From positions 504,501 through 568,500 of the forward strand of contig JASPKZ010007287.1 of NCBI GenBank assembly GCA_030220185.1: a stretch of DNA of 64,000 nucleotides. The letters are read 5' to 3'. Shown here piece after piece: positions 50,133 through 55,492 of this stretch. The notes under the pieces are model-generated. The model saw nothing but the letters and a program-made list of their open reading frames with translations, made no database searches and was not told the origin of the DNA. Within the stretch, counting starts at the first letter, position 1, and every line of letters starts with the position of its first letter. The position numbers and the translations under genes were made by a program. The stretch comes from Diploptera punctata (Eukaryota; Arthropoda; Insecta; Blattodea; Blaberidae).

Positions 50133-52771
50133 CCTCTCTTTGCAACAATGTCTCCTTAAGATTCTTGGGTATTACACTGTGGCAAATTCTGATATGCCAA
50201 CATTTCTGAGTTCAATTCTGGCTCCTTTTGGGCTGAAGTGTATTCTCCCATGGAGGCAGTTAAGTAATGATCATAGCATATTTGAAGAGAAAAATTATAT
50301 GCTCAGACTGGGACTTGAACTCGGGACACTTGGTTCTCTAGACCAAGTGCTCTACCACCTGAGCTACCTGAGCAAGTACCGATCTAAATGCAAATTTTTT
50401 CTCTATATACGTTGTAATTCCCGCCCACCAAATGCTATGAAGCCTTTGCTTCTATCTTTGCAAATGGTGGCTCCTTTATTAATAAAGGAGCTCTACCACC
50501 TGAGCTACCTAAGCATGTACCGATCTAAATGCAATTTTTTTCTCTATATACGTTGTAATTCTATATGCGATGTATGTAGAGAAAAGCACTTGGTGTAGAG
50601 AACCAAGGGTCCTGAGTTCAAGTCCCGGTCTGAGCGTATAATTTTTCTCTTCAAATATGATTTATCCATCATTGAGATGTATCAAATTAATAATAAAAAT
50701 ATTGAATGATCATAGCAGTTCATTACATGATTTAAGATTCAGCAGTTTCATTATACAATTTAAGGTTCTTGAGTATTGCACCAAGCCATTGTATTCTGAT
50801 GTTTCTGAGCTATTGCTGCCTCTATCTGCACTGACTTGATGCAATACATCCGATTGAGGGTCTTTACACTTTTCAGCAGTTGCCCTTTTACCAGCCAGCT
50901 GCTGGCCCTTCACATCTCCACAAGTGTCAATCACAGAGGTAGATGATGCAATACATAAGAACCTTAAATCACATTGAACCACTGTTAAAGCCTTAGATTA
51001 AGACACAACTGTTTGTTTTATAGGGAAGGTACACTTCAGCCCAGAAGAAAGAGCTCATAAACATCAGCACATCAGATTGCAGTATGACATAGCCTTAGAT
51101 CTAGACTAGAAAATACTTTTTTTTTTTCATAAAAATTATGATGGGAATTAACATTACAAGTTAATTAAATTAAAGTGAGTCATAGATCATCTCACCTAAT
51201 ACACTCTGTGTTCTTTATAGAACAGCACCGTGGTTTCAGGTACAGTTGTTCCTGTCTTCAGCCATTTTTTCGGCTATTGAATTTTTCTTTTCACCATCAT
51301 CTTCTAAACTGCCATCTAGTGTTGGTTTGATGAACTTTGAGTAAATTTTGTTTGCCAGGAATTTCAAAATTCATGGATCTAAATTTGTTCTTCTGAATGT
51401 ATATCTTTTCCCAAACTGTTAATTTCAAGGGATTAGCTAAATGTTTCAAAAGTTCCTGAAATCACAGTCCTGTACTGTGAAGAACACGGAGTGTATATGA
51501 TGAGATGATGTATGACTTATTTTAATTTTATTAAAAGAAAAAACCTGTTAAATTTTCCATCAGTATGCATTGGTAGACGTGTTGTACCATGTAGTTTACA
51601 ATCTATATTTGAAAAAGAATATACACCTAGACTGGATATTTTTCTTTTTCTTTTCAAATATAATTTGTCCATCATTAAGATGTTTAAAAACGAATAATAA
51701 AAACATTTGCTTACATTCTATTTAGATAACCAATACAATTTATTCTTATTTTAATTAATGCTACCACTGTCACTTTTAGACATTGCAGACAAAAATTTAT
51801 AAGATGTTTTCCAAGACCAAAGTAGCTGAATAGACATTTATGCATTTGAGTCAAAACATATATGACTAAAGATTTTGTATCAACAGCTCATATCCAAATT
51901 AGGAGGCCACAAGATGGCAGAAACATCAGGAAAAAAAGATTTGGATACAGCAACACCTAGACAATGTAGAAAAGTTAATTTTGAAATTAGTTTCCTAAGC
52001 ATTAAAGTCATATGATTGATATAATATATTGGGGTTTGTGAAGAAAAATATATACTTTCACTTATATCAGAACTGTAGCTATAGTACTACTAGTTTTCAG
52101 TTTTCCATTTAATTAATAGTTTAAAATCCTCCCTGTGCTGCAAGAAATAGAGACAATGTGCTAACTGAATTACTGTGCCCTCTAACCTAACTTACGTTAG
52201 AGTTGAGGAGATAAATTAGATTTTAGTCAGCATCACTAGACATTAAAATAACAGTTGTATTACTAAAAGGGTGAAAACTGTATGTAATATTGTTACTATG
52301 GTTATGGCCGTGTTAGAGCAAAAAAAGTGACATAAGTGAAATATCAGTTTTTCATCACAATTACAAATCTGGATAAATTTTAAAAATCACACAGTAACCT
52401 TTGAAATTTTCAGATGTACTCCTCACTTTGCAACATACCATCTGGAGAGCAAGACATATTGTGTAGTAACCAGTTTGGCAGAGCCGACAAACAAATATTA
52501 TAAATTTAATGGAGAGGATAAAGAACTGTCGATAGAGGAAAGAGATGATCGGTTTCTGTTCCCTGCACAAGAGCGATTCAGCATCTTGCTGTTTTCTCCT
52601 GTGTCATGGGAAGTGATTCCTAACACCAAGATGGAACTAGAAGAATGGGAACATGTTACTTGTCTCAAGAATGTTAGTCTGGCATATGAAGGCACTCGCA
52701 GTGGTCTTAAAGGCTACATTGCTGTTGGAACTAATTACAACTATGGCGAGGATATTACAAGTCGTGGCCGG
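26344..52771 (+). CDS. CPSF1: cleavage and polyadenylation specificity factor subunit 1 (CPSF160), 5' part
   Basis: Six exons (26344-26515, 36282-36496, 40145-40712, 43662-44018, 45581-47229, 52414-52771) encode about 1106 residues of a protein that is about 1420-1440 residues long in animals. The remaining C-terminal quarter lies past the right edge. CPSF160 is the scaffold of the nuclear complex that recognises AAUAAA and directs pre-mRNA cleavage. Visible: N-terminus [18 protein letters not shown]; propeller strands [55 protein letters not shown]; a basic nuclear localisation signal [42 protein letters not shown]; acidic loop [33 protein letters not shown]. All junction phases agree. One extra base in exon 5 breaks the frame (see that entry). 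Confidence 0.93.
26516..27580. other. CPSF1 intron 1, first part
   Basis: AT-rich. A tandem pair of related about 60-base segments (TTTCACACGTTAGAGTGCTTA near 27165 and TTTCACATGTTAGAGTACTTA near 27216) is the only structure noticed. Confidence 0.4.
27580..27845 (-). mobile_element. LINE 3'-end remnant, antisense
   Basis: Complement of a LINE C-terminus: on the minus strand GAAACTCCTTGTAGGAAAACC (KLLVGKP), then GLRVPM-like end text. The same region is better preserved at 35530-35880 and in part at 18225. Three copies define the family. Confidence 0.5.
27850..28650. other. CPSF1 intron 1, unclassified repeat-like stretch
   Basis: Contains two related GCGATAACG / AGCGATAACCC segments near 27935 and 28055 and no coding signal. 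Not assignable. Confidence 0.35.
28731..28783 (-). ncRNA. hammerhead ribozyme motif, intact core
   Basis: Minus strand: CUC|CUGAUGA, stem II GUCUAC-CGCAGCA-GUAGAC (6 bp), GAAAC, GUC, then GAG pairing with the CUC before the core. All conserved core bases are present, and the predicted cleavage falls after GUC, between 28740 and 28739. Stem III is only a C-G pair, as in PLE and retrozyme hammerheads that act as dimers. The best-preserved motif in the window. Confidence 0.8.
29150..29811 (+). CDS. PLE reverse transcriptase, C-terminal half (defective)
   Basis: The open frame at 29104-29811 is real PLE protein only from about 29150. It starts at catalytic motif C (YVDD), then [44 protein letters not shown], and a tail [20 protein letters not shown] ending in [15 protein letters not shown]. 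The first 46 bases come from the other-orientation PLE. Motifs A and B are missing, and a one-base shift near 29762 separates it from the endonuclease. Not functional. Confidence 0.75.
29762..30059 (+). CDS. PLE GIY-YIG endonuclease (frameshifted from RT)
   Basis: Text [20 protein letters not shown] begins around 29765 in a frame offset from the RT, then [29 protein letters not shown] and [24 protein letters not shown], the CxxC pair and the two His of the PLE-type endonuclease, and the WEK glutamate, are present. The domain nicks target DNA for integration; here it is not translatable as an RT fusion. Confidence 0.75.
30135..30176 (+). ncRNA. hammerhead ribozyme motif at PLE 3' end
   Basis: CUA|CUGACGA, a bulged U, GGAG-AUAAG-CUCC, GAAAC, UGCAG (self-complementary CUGCAG), UA, then UAG pairing with CUA before the core. 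The core is complete. It is followed by GATATGAGGTGAGG, the long outer arm of stem I. Confidence 0.7.
30258..31890 (+). mobile_element. Penelope-like element, 5' coding part, split by a 774-bp insertion
   Basis: The left part (30265-30429) reads [20 protein letters not shown] then [18 protein letters not shown], the RT N-terminal region. The right part (31213-31890) reads [24 protein letters not shown] (motif A damaged), [18 protein letters not shown] (motif B), then [20 protein letters not shown]. Motif C survives only as RYVDDI in a shifted frame near 31610. Several stops and shifts. Confidence 0.7.
30430..31203. mobile_element. unclassified 774-bp insertion with 9-bp target duplication
   Basis: Perfect AATTCACAG repeats at 30421-30429 and 31204-31212 bracket it inside the PLE RT. 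The PLE protein text resumes exactly across the gap (SIDKFT | DIQYIKWLS). The interior is AT-rich with no coding motif, tRNA boxes or terminal inverted repeats that I can recognise. Confidence 0.6.
31887..32105. other. unclassified segment between PLE and LINE remnants
   Basis: GC-richer than its surroundings, with a 95-codon minus frame reading through ([19 protein letters not shown]). No known domain recognised; it may be part of another repeat. Confidence 0.3.
32110..32985 (-). mobile_element. LINE reverse transcriptase fragment
   Basis: Minus strand, N to [21 protein letters not shown] followed by IDSKR (RT domain 2, catalytic Asp), [15 protein letters not shown] text, [15 protein letters not shown] text, [20 protein letters not shown] (motif C, YADD), [34 protein letters not shown]. 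It ends with [21 protein letters not shown] text near 32120. An RT of the insect RTE/CR1-like type, broken by shifts. The largest intact frame covers 32254-32559. Confidence 0.75.
33000..33990. other. CPSF1 intron 1, no gene seen
   Basis: AT-rich, with an (AC)n microsatellite at 33392-33421 and an (AT)n run at 33579-33597. Nothing else recognised. Confidence 0.5.
33392..33421. repeat. (AC)n microsatellite
   Basis: Fourteen or so CA units without interruption. Confidence 0.9.
34258..34497 (+). mobile_element. tRNA-derived SINE, family E, 5'-truncated sense copy
   Basis: Starts inside box B (AGTCCCGGTGGGGTCAGG) and continues through CTATGGCCCTGGGGTCGACTC and GGGTAAAGGCGGCCGTCATG to AGGCCTGTAGTGGG. 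Matches the complement of 49027-49325, which supplies the missing tRNA-like head. Confidence 0.75.
34800..34915 (+). mobile_element. SINE family D 3' fragment
   Basis: CATGCTCTGCTTTGAATTG, then TGATACTAAGTGATG and GTTAAAAGAGTGCCA, matching the 3' ends at about 22120-22165 and 62110-62170. Confidence 0.45.
35186..35503 (+). mobile_element. SINE family C, sense copy
   Basis: TAGCCGAGTGGTTAAGGCATG (box A region), then CAATATGGGACCAGTGTCCACC and CTTCTATGCCTGTCATACCAC. Matches 13786-14130 end to end. In CPSF1 intron 1. Confidence 0.75.
35530..35885 (-). mobile_element. LINE 3'-end remnant, antisense
   Basis: On the minus strand: [14 protein letters not shown] text, [19 protein letters not shown] in one frame, then [16 protein letters not shown] text. 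This is the end of an RTE/CR1-like LINE ORF (WAGHVARM ... RPLGRPRxRW). Same family as 27580-27845. Confidence 0.5.
35905..36140 (-). mobile_element. SINE family A, outer copy hosting a second SINE-A
   Basis: The antisense head is split: AGAGAAATTTGTACTTGAGCC then AGGATTGAACCCAAAATC on the left, and ACATGCAGGTGCTCTACTATT on the right of the insertion at 35952-36089. It ends 140 bases before CPSF1 exon 2. Confidence 0.65.
35952..36089 (-). mobile_element. SINE family A, inner 138-bp copy with perfect target duplication
   Basis: AAAATCTCAG at 35942-35951 and 36090-36099 flanks the insert. Read in sense, it runs from the tRNA-like head GCCCAGGTAGCACAGCGG through GGGTTCAAACCCC and TTTTTCTCTTCAAATATAAT to the tail AATTAATAATAAAAACAT. 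It fixes the 3' end of the family. Confidence 0.8.
36282..36496 (+). CDS. CPSF1: CPSF1 coding exon 2
   Basis: Residues 58-129: [20 protein letters not shown] ... [11 protein letters not shown]. Acceptor TTTGGTAG|A with a weak pyrimidine tract, donor CGT|GTAAGT. Includes the strand [19 protein letters not shown], highly conserved in CPSF160. The open frame continues artificially on both sides. Confidence 0.93.
36560..37315. other. CPSF1 intron 2, nothing recognised
   Basis: AT-rich, with no repeat ends or coding motifs identified. Confidence 0.45.
37321..38873 (+). mobile_element. IS630-Tc1-mariner type transposon, broken transposase, long inverted ends
   Basis: Roughly 45-bp terminal inverted repeats (CATAGAGGAACACATACGAA then GGGTTGTTTCCGATCTCTGA on the left, complement on the right). 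+ strand pieces: an N-terminal helix-turn-helix ([19 protein letters not shown]), then [19 protein letters not shown] (first Asp), [46 protein letters not shown] (second Asp) and, in another frame, [14 protein letters not shown] text. Stops and shifts throughout. The order matches Tc1/mariner DDE transposases. About 1.55 kb, exact ends uncertain by a few bases. Confidence 0.8.
38885..39810 (+). mobile_element. probable pogo-type DNA transposon remnant
   Basis: The ends share CTTTATTCACGGG and CTGTATTCGTGGC with the complement of the right end (TCTTATTCACAGAGG, GCCACGAATACAG). The interior + strand text [11 protein letters not shown] before a stop at about 39635 resembles the C-terminal ITxFFKP of pogo/Tigger transposases. 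No catalytic core seen. Confidence 0.35.
40145..40712 (+). CDS. CPSF1: CPSF1 coding exon 3
   Basis: Residues 130-319: [19 protein letters not shown] ... [13 protein letters not shown]. Acceptor ATTTTTTAG|G, donor A|GTAAGT. Contains [20 protein letters not shown] and [20 protein letters not shown] of propeller A, almost unchanged from other animals. Confidence 0.95.
40890..41045 (+). mobile_element. SINE family D fragment
   Basis: GGGGTTTACATGTTCAGACTC, then ACGACATAAAAATCTGAG and GGTTTCAATCAGAAGAG, matching the middle of 21870-22175. Confidence 0.35.
41075..41315. mobile_element. PLE-derived fold-back with two hammerhead-like motifs
   Basis: Arms 41080-41160 (minus) and 41185-41280 (plus) share CTTACCTCATACTTTG / CAAAGTATGAGGTAAG. 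Minus motif: CUGAAGA, AGAGG-GAUU-CCUCU, GAAAA, CUGCAG, AUC. Plus motif: CUAAAGA with the stem and GAAAAC partly kept. Ends at CCTCATGTTATTTCCC. Confidence 0.55.
41690..42090 (-). mobile_element. PLE endonuclease fragment(s) with end motifs
   Basis: Between GGAAGTAACATTATGAGG (about 41780) and CCTCATAGTGTTACTTCC (about 42068), minus-strand text [17 protein letters not shown] marks an endonuclease tail. A second tail [17 protein letters not shown] lies at 41700-41760. Both are truncated. Confidence 0.5.
42165..43115 (-). mobile_element. SINE family E, degenerate antisense copy split by a pogo-like element
   Basis: The left piece (42165-42330: GGGCCTTAGGAGGCTC, AAACTCCCACCTTTCTAC, AATCGGCATGG) and right piece (about 43085-43115: TTCAGTTTAGAAATCCTGATCC) together match 49027-49325. 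Confidence 0.6.
42333..43078 (+). mobile_element. pogo/Tigger-like DNA transposon, deleted
   Basis: Inverted ends TTTACGCGTGTATAGGCCGC (left) and TTTACGTATATATAGGCCGC (complement of right), with TA duplications. + strand text [20 protein letters not shown] followed by FNVDEKM is the N-terminal helix-turn-helix of this family. [12 protein letters not shown] near 42930 matches the CENP-B-like second DNA-binding part. The DDE catalytic domain is absent. Confidence 0.7.
43215..43567 (+). mobile_element. SINE family C, sense copy with perfect target duplication
   Basis: ATTTTTAAATAT at 43203-43214 and 43568-43579. Head GTAGCCGAGCAGTTAAGG and GGTTCGAGTCTCCATGG; body ATGGGACCGGTGCCCACC. It ends 95 bases before CPSF1 exon 4, close to the branch-point region. 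Confidence 0.85.
43662..44018 (+). CDS. CPSF1: CPSF1 coding exon 4
   Basis: Residues 319-438: [20 protein letters not shown] ... [12 protein letters not shown]. Acceptor GTGTTACAG|A, donor G|GTAAGT. Holds [34 protein letters not shown] and the basic nuclear localisation signal KKKR. Confidence 0.95.
44036..44230 (-). mobile_element. LINE 3' end, antisense, with (GAA)n tail
   Basis: Minus frame reads [37 protein letters not shown], then a 3' UTR bearing GACCCCTAGGTC and an AAGAAGAAGAAG tail. The same tail type ends the copy at 55680-55975. 17 bases after the CPSF1 exon 4 donor. Confidence 0.65.
44385..44432 (-). ncRNA. hammerhead ribozyme motif (left arm)
   Basis: Minus strand: ACUGA|CUGAAGA reading, stem II GGACA-UGAUAU-UGUCU, GAAAC, then CGUCGGUA leading to the cleavage position. 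Core bases intact. Confidence 0.6.
44442..44492 (+). ncRNA. hammerhead ribozyme motif (right arm)
   Basis: AUGA|CUGAAGA, GGACA-UGAUAU-UGUCU, GAAAC, UGUCAG, UA, then UCA pairing with UGA before the core. All invariant bases are present; one unpaired A lies between core and stem II. Confidence 0.65.
45120..45515. mobile_element. PLE fold-back with tandem ribozyme-like repeats
   Basis: The left arm (minus, 45140-45215) faces three tandem plus-strand units. It ends with CCATAGTGTCACTTCC, and imperfect GATTAAT flanks may be the target duplication. The left-arm motif is CUGAAAA with GAAAC, UA, GUC (G8 to A). Confidence 0.6.
45217..45452 (+). repeat. three tandem 79-bp hammerhead-like repeats
   Basis: GAGTTAGATAGAACTGG starts at 45217, 45296 and 45375, an exact 79-base period. 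Each unit includes GATAC-AAAGAA-GTATT (stem II), GAAAC and ATTATGAGGTGAGG. Units 1 and 2 are nearly identical; unit 3 is more diverged. The core reads CUGGUAA, so these copies are probably dead. Confidence 0.8.
45581..47229 (+). CDS. CPSF1: CPSF1 coding exon 5, with one-base frameshift
   Basis: Residues 438-987: [20 protein letters not shown] ... [13 protein letters not shown]. Acceptor AAATTTCAG|G, donor AG|GTAAAG. The largest exon, covering propeller [86 protein letters not shown]. At 47143-47145 an AAA where AA is expected puts TAA at 47146. Removing one A restores [20 protein letters not shown] and the phase needed for exon 6. Conservation on both sides argues for a sequencing or assembly indel rather than a dead gene. 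Confidence 0.93.
47433..47478 (-). ncRNA. decayed hammerhead-like motif with U3-A8 core
   Basis: Minus strand: UUGAUAA, U, GGCAUG-UGGGAU-CAUGCC (6 bp), AAAAC, GUC, GGAA. Stem II and the GUC site are intact; C3 to U and G8 to A are both changed, and G12 is A. Belongs to a PLE family with no coding remnant nearby. Confidence 0.45.
47735..48811 (+). mobile_element. Helitron-like element containing a LINE ORF1 fragment
   Basis: The start TCTTAAATATATAAAAATT then TGTCTCGTTGTTTGTCCGCG and ACCGATTTTAATACAATTTT is typical of insect Helitron 5' ends. The right side GCCACAGCAACACGTAGCCGG is typical of their 3' region. Between them, 48150-48780 reads [16 protein letters not shown] and [20 protein letters not shown], the KPPPIxVxGV motif of a jockey-type gag (ORF1), in broken frames. 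Confidence 0.5.
48813..48997 (+). mobile_element. short non-autonomous Helitron
   Basis: Begins TCTATATATATAAAAC and ends GGCCAGCTAG followed by T, the expected TC...CTRR|T ends. The interior has GGCTGGACCGATTTTTATG. 185 bp, inserted immediately after the element at 47735. Confidence 0.6.
48999..49021. repeat. (AT)n microsatellite
   Basis: About 22 bases of TA repeat, continuing from the Helitron end. Confidence 0.85.
49027..49325 (-). mobile_element. tRNA-derived SINE, family E, full antisense copy
   Basis: The right end carries the antisense head: complemented box B GGGACTCGAACCCTCGACC and complemented box A CCTTAACCACTACGCTACGGC. The body matches 34258-34497 over its whole length. Bounded by AT runs on both sides. 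Confidence 0.8.
49733..49783 (-). ncRNA. hammerhead-like motif, U3-A8 variant (left arm)
   Basis: Minus strand: GCA|UUGAGAA, U, GUCAC-loop-GUGAC, GAAAC, CCUGGG, UA, then UGC pairing with GCA. C3 and G8 are replaced together by U and A, which keeps base complementarity. Confidence 0.6.
49786..49838 (+). ncRNA. hammerhead-like motif, U3-A8 variant (right arm)
   Basis: Same sequence as the left arm on the opposite strand: AGCA|UUGAGAA, GUCAC/GUGAC, GAAAC, CCUGGG, UA, UGCU. Four stem I pairs next to the core (U-A, G-C, C-G, U-A) are intact. Confidence 0.6.
50086..50131. repeat. (AT)n microsatellite
   Basis: Uninterrupted TA run of 45 bases. Confidence 0.9.
50279..50704. mobile_element. SINE family A inverted dimer with perfect 13-bp target duplication
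   Basis: AATGATCATAGCA at 50266-50278 and 50705-50717. The interior holds two antisense head regions (50290-50400, 50490-50560; complemented box A GCTCTACCACCTGAGCTACC in both) and one sense head end (50590-50660; box B GAGTTCAAGTCCCGG) with the tail AATTAATAATAAAAATATT. The whole composite entered as one unit. Confidence 0.8.
50840..50955 (-). mobile_element. SINE family C 3' fragment, antisense
   Basis: GAGGGTCTTTACACTTTTCAGC, then TTTTACCAGCCAGCTGCTGG and CATCTCCACAAGTGTC are the complement of 43440-43560. Confidence 0.6.
51145..51515. mobile_element. PLE remnant with hammerhead and endonuclease tail
   Basis: Minus-strand endonuclease C-terminus [19 protein letters not shown] then [20 protein letters not shown] (51330-51450), with a hammerhead at 51222-51270 and a mirrored partial motif at 51465-51500 (CAGTCCTGTACTG, GAACACGGAGTG). 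Starts at GGGAATTAACATTACAAG. Confidence 0.6.
51222..51270 (-). ncRNA. hammerhead-like motif
   Basis: Minus strand: CUGAAGA, AGG-loop-CCU, GAAAC, CACGGUGCUGUUC. Core bases intact, but stem II is only three pairs and the stem III/cleavage-site register is uncertain. Confidence 0.45.
51607..51712. mobile_element. degenerate SINE family A fold-back
   Basis: TTTGAAAAAGAATATACACC on the left and TTTTCTTTTCAAATATAATTTG with tail GAATAATAAAAACATT on the right. The tRNA core is lost. Confidence 0.45.
52414..52771 (+). CDS. CPSF1: CPSF1 coding exon 6 (last exon in window)
   Basis: Residues 987-1106: [20 protein letters not shown] ... [13 protein letters not shown]. Acceptor AAATTTTCAG|A, donor CGG|GTAAAT. 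Includes [20 protein letters not shown] and [15 protein letters not shown], the start of propeller C and the CPSF_A domain. The following exon (expected to open with an ILxxD/EVVPEPGQP-type sequence) is not found by 64000. Confidence 0.93.
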
Positions 52772-52792
52772 GTAAATACCAATATTTTTTAT

Positions 52793-52933
52793 AATCATGT
52801 TTGAAGAGAAAAATTATATGCTCAGACTGGGACTTGTACCCAGGACCTTTGGCTTTCTAGGCCAATGCTCTACCGACTTAACCTTCTGGACAAGTTCCAA
52901 TCTAAATGCAAATTTTTCTCTTATATACATTGT
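52793..52933 (-). mobile_element. SINE family A next to the CPSF1 exon 6 donor
   Basis: Antisense copy (AGAGAAAAATTATATGCTCAG, complemented box B GGGACTTGTACCCAGGACC) between near-repeats CAATATTTTTTAT and CAATATTTTTAT (about 52780 and 52934). It starts about 20 bases after the splice donor at 52772. Confidence 0.75.
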
Positions 52934-52984
52934 CAATATTTTTATTTACAGTGAACTCTTTTTTTCAATAACATTAATTTATGG

Positions 52985-53310
52985 TTCTATTATATATGTT
53001 CTGCCCAAGGACAGGTCTTTCACTGCAATCATAGCATTTTCATGCTATGCTTTGCAGCTTTACTAGGAAATTATACATGTGGTAGCTTCCTGTTGCTTTC
53101 CACACTGGTGAAGGATGATGATGATAATGATGGCCAGATGATTTTCGGGGACTGTTGGGCCCTAAGCTTCCAGACATTTGTCTTAGAGGTGAGGGAAAAC
53201 CCTGAAAAAAACCTCATCCAGGAGCCTGTCCCAACTGGAAATCAAACTCAGGCCTGCTGTGTAACAAGGCAGCATGCTACCTTGAGACCACAGCAATGGA
53301 CAATTTATGG
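52985..53310 (-). mobile_element. SINE family B, antisense copy
   Basis: TTCTGCCCAAGGACAGGTC, then GCTTCCTGTTGCTTTCCACAC and GGTGAGGGAAAACCC, with complemented box B GGAAATCAAACTCAGGCC and box A GGCAGCATGCTACCTTGAG. Parallel to 22325-22655, more diverged. Confidence 0.7.
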
Positions 53311-53350
53311 TTAATTGATCCAATTATTTTGATTTAAAGACTAAATTACT

Positions 53351-53518
53351 ATTTAAATTTAGGAAGTGATATTTTGAGGTTATTTTAATTATATTATTTT
53401 TAGTCTGATCATCTTACCTCAATATTAATGCTGACGATAAAACAGAATTGTTTTGAAACATGTTCAAGAACAAATCAACATTAATATTGAGGTAAGATGA
53501 TCAGACTAAAAATAATAT
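53351..53518 (+). mobile_element. 168-bp PLE unit with hammerhead and perfect target duplication
   Basis: GACTAAATTACT at 53339-53350 and 53519-53530. Contains end motif AGGAAGTGATATTTTGAGG, the outer stem I arm CATCTTACCTCAATATTAATG, a hammerhead and the complementary arm. It is exactly the terminal repeat of the coding PLE at 59128-60629, without the coding region. Confidence 0.85.
53408..53500 (+). ncRNA. hammerhead ribozyme motif with long stem I
   Basis: CUGACGA at 53431, U, AAAAC-AGAAUU-GUUUU, GAAAC, AU, GUU. The outer arms CCUCAAUAUUAAUG and CAUUAAUAUUGAGG can form 14 pairs of stem I around an internal loop AAGAACAAAUCAA. The core is complete. Confidence 0.75.
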
Positions 53519-53559
53519 GACTAAATTACTTTTGAGATACAAGAAAATGATTGACGTTT

Positions 53560-54945
53560 CTATTCACAGCTGGTGCAAAGATCACAGCATTGCCAAATAT
53601 CCTCAGTTGCTATCGGTCTCCAATGGCGCTACACCCAAGTCATTTTCATTGTCACTACCAGTGTTATCTTGTGAATCTGAACTAGAACTCTCACTGCCTA
53701 ATGACACAATCACATGTTCAATTGCTTCTTCTAAAATGCCTTCTTGTTTCCAGGCCTCTTCGATGACAGATTTAGTACGTGTTACTATATTTTCCCAGTT
53801 TTCTCTTTTAATTTTATGTACACTATTAATGTAATGACCCTGAACATCGGGGAGTGTCTGAGATTTATTATTCTCTCTCACATATCTCTTCAAATGTGCC
53901 CAAATCAATTCAATAGCATTGATAAGGTGGGATGTGGATTACAACATGTCCATGATTTTTAGCAATTTCATCTATTACATAATTGTTATTAAATAATTAT
54001 AATATTTAATTATATCCATCAATTCTGTCTTCTTTAAATCATCTAGTTTAGGTTGAATGGTTTCTTGTACTTTTATATTATGATTTTGTAACCATTCAAA
54101 GATTTCTGATTTCCAGGATGGTAGGCCTAGGTGGTTTATCAACAATTATGGAATGATGCAGGGCATTATCTATCACAATAACTGAATTTTTTTCTACTTT
54201 TGGTAAAAGAGATTCTTTGAATCAGTTCCTAAAATGAATACTGTCCATTTATCTGGTAATCTTCAGTTTTTTTTTTTAGATGGAAATAAAAGTAAGCAGT
54301 TTGAAACAAACCCTTTTCTTGTTCCTACCCTTACCTAATTTTGTTGGAATTAAACTTGCAAATGTTTTATCAGCCCACCCTTCTTTATGAGAATGTTCTG
54401 CATTAACCCAAGTTTCGTCTAAACTATTTTTTTCAAAATCTGCCCCTTGTATTTTTCTCAAAAATCTACATAGCATAGTTATAATCTCTCTCCTCTCCAT
54501 TAAAATTTTATGAGAGGGATGGGCTTGCCAACAAAATCTGAGATTCTTCATAAGGTGCCTTAATGAAAACGAAGAACCATTGAAAAGATCAGCACCTGTA
54601 AGAGAAACTAACAACTTTTTAAATTGAAATTCGTCGGAGAACATTTTTAATGCTAGATAATCTTTCCTTGTATAATATTCATAAATGTCATCAAATGGCT
54701 TCTTCTTGGAAAAGGTCCAAATTTGTCACATGTTTATTATACTTCTGCTTTTTACCTGGTGTTGATAGATATATAGAAGTACCAGCTTCTCCTTCTCCCA
54801 TAAATTTTCCTTTGCACATTTTTAAAACACTGTTTTTGTGGATACATACTGCAGCAGACGTTCTTTAAGCACTTTTTGAATTTTTGAATTGGGAGAAGAG
54901 GTCCACGATTAGTTTTCTTTTTTTTCATTTTTAAAATAGTTTCTC
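53560..54945 (-). mobile_element. DDE_3 (IS630-Tc1-mariner) transposase pseudogene
   Basis: Minus strand, N to C: GKKQKYNKHVTNLDLFQEEA; FSLRHLMKNLRFCWQ; IITMLCRFLRKIQG; SLDETWVNAEHSHKEGW (first Asp, 54276-54644); SVIVIDNALHHSI (second Asp, about 54150-54190); WKSEIFEWLQNHNIKVQETI; LMDIIKYY; IELIWAHLKRYVRENNKSQ (53603-53908, third acidic residue region). The order matches an insect transposase family with DETW and IDNAxxH motifs. Broken in at least three places; no terminal repeats found. Confidence 0.8.
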
Positions 54946-55009
54946 ACTAAGCACATTATTTCGCGAGTTTGACCTTGAATAAGTATACCTTTAGGTAAAA
55001 TTTTCACTC

Positions 55010-55310
55010 ATCTCATTTTTCTTCTTTTTTTAATTTAAACTAATTTTGGAACTTTACACTTCAGTTCCATTCTCAGTACCCCCGTGACTGTTGTTCTGTC
55101 GGTACTGAGGATGGAACTGAAGTGTAAAGTTCCAAAACTATTTAACATTTTCCAATACTGTTATTTTAACACAGTTTCAATAATGGATCATATTACAATA
55201 TCATTATAATGTTCCAAAACCAGTTTAAATTAAGAAAAATATGAGGTGAGTGATAAAATTTTACCTAAATGAATATACCACATAGTGTGAATTCCTAAAA
55301 TAAGGAAGGT
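55010..55310. mobile_element. PLE fold-back with two decayed hammerheads
   Basis: Arms share TTTTGGAACTTTACACTTCAG and complement. Plus motif CUGAGGA, GGAAC/GUUCC, then AAAAC instead of GAAAC; minus motif CUGAGAA. Ends with CACATAGTGTGAATTCC. Both ribozymes are predicted dead. Confidence 0.6.
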
Positions 55311-55492
55311 ATCCCTTTACCTAACAAACATTTCTGAGTTTTGTTTTGGTTGGAAGACATTGTCATAAAAATATTTTTTTAAAAATTATAACTACTCTAT
55401 ACACTATAATTTAAATTTAATGTAACAAAATTGATGTATTTTATAAACTGTACATGTAAGATTTAAATTAAAATTCTATATACCTCACCTCA

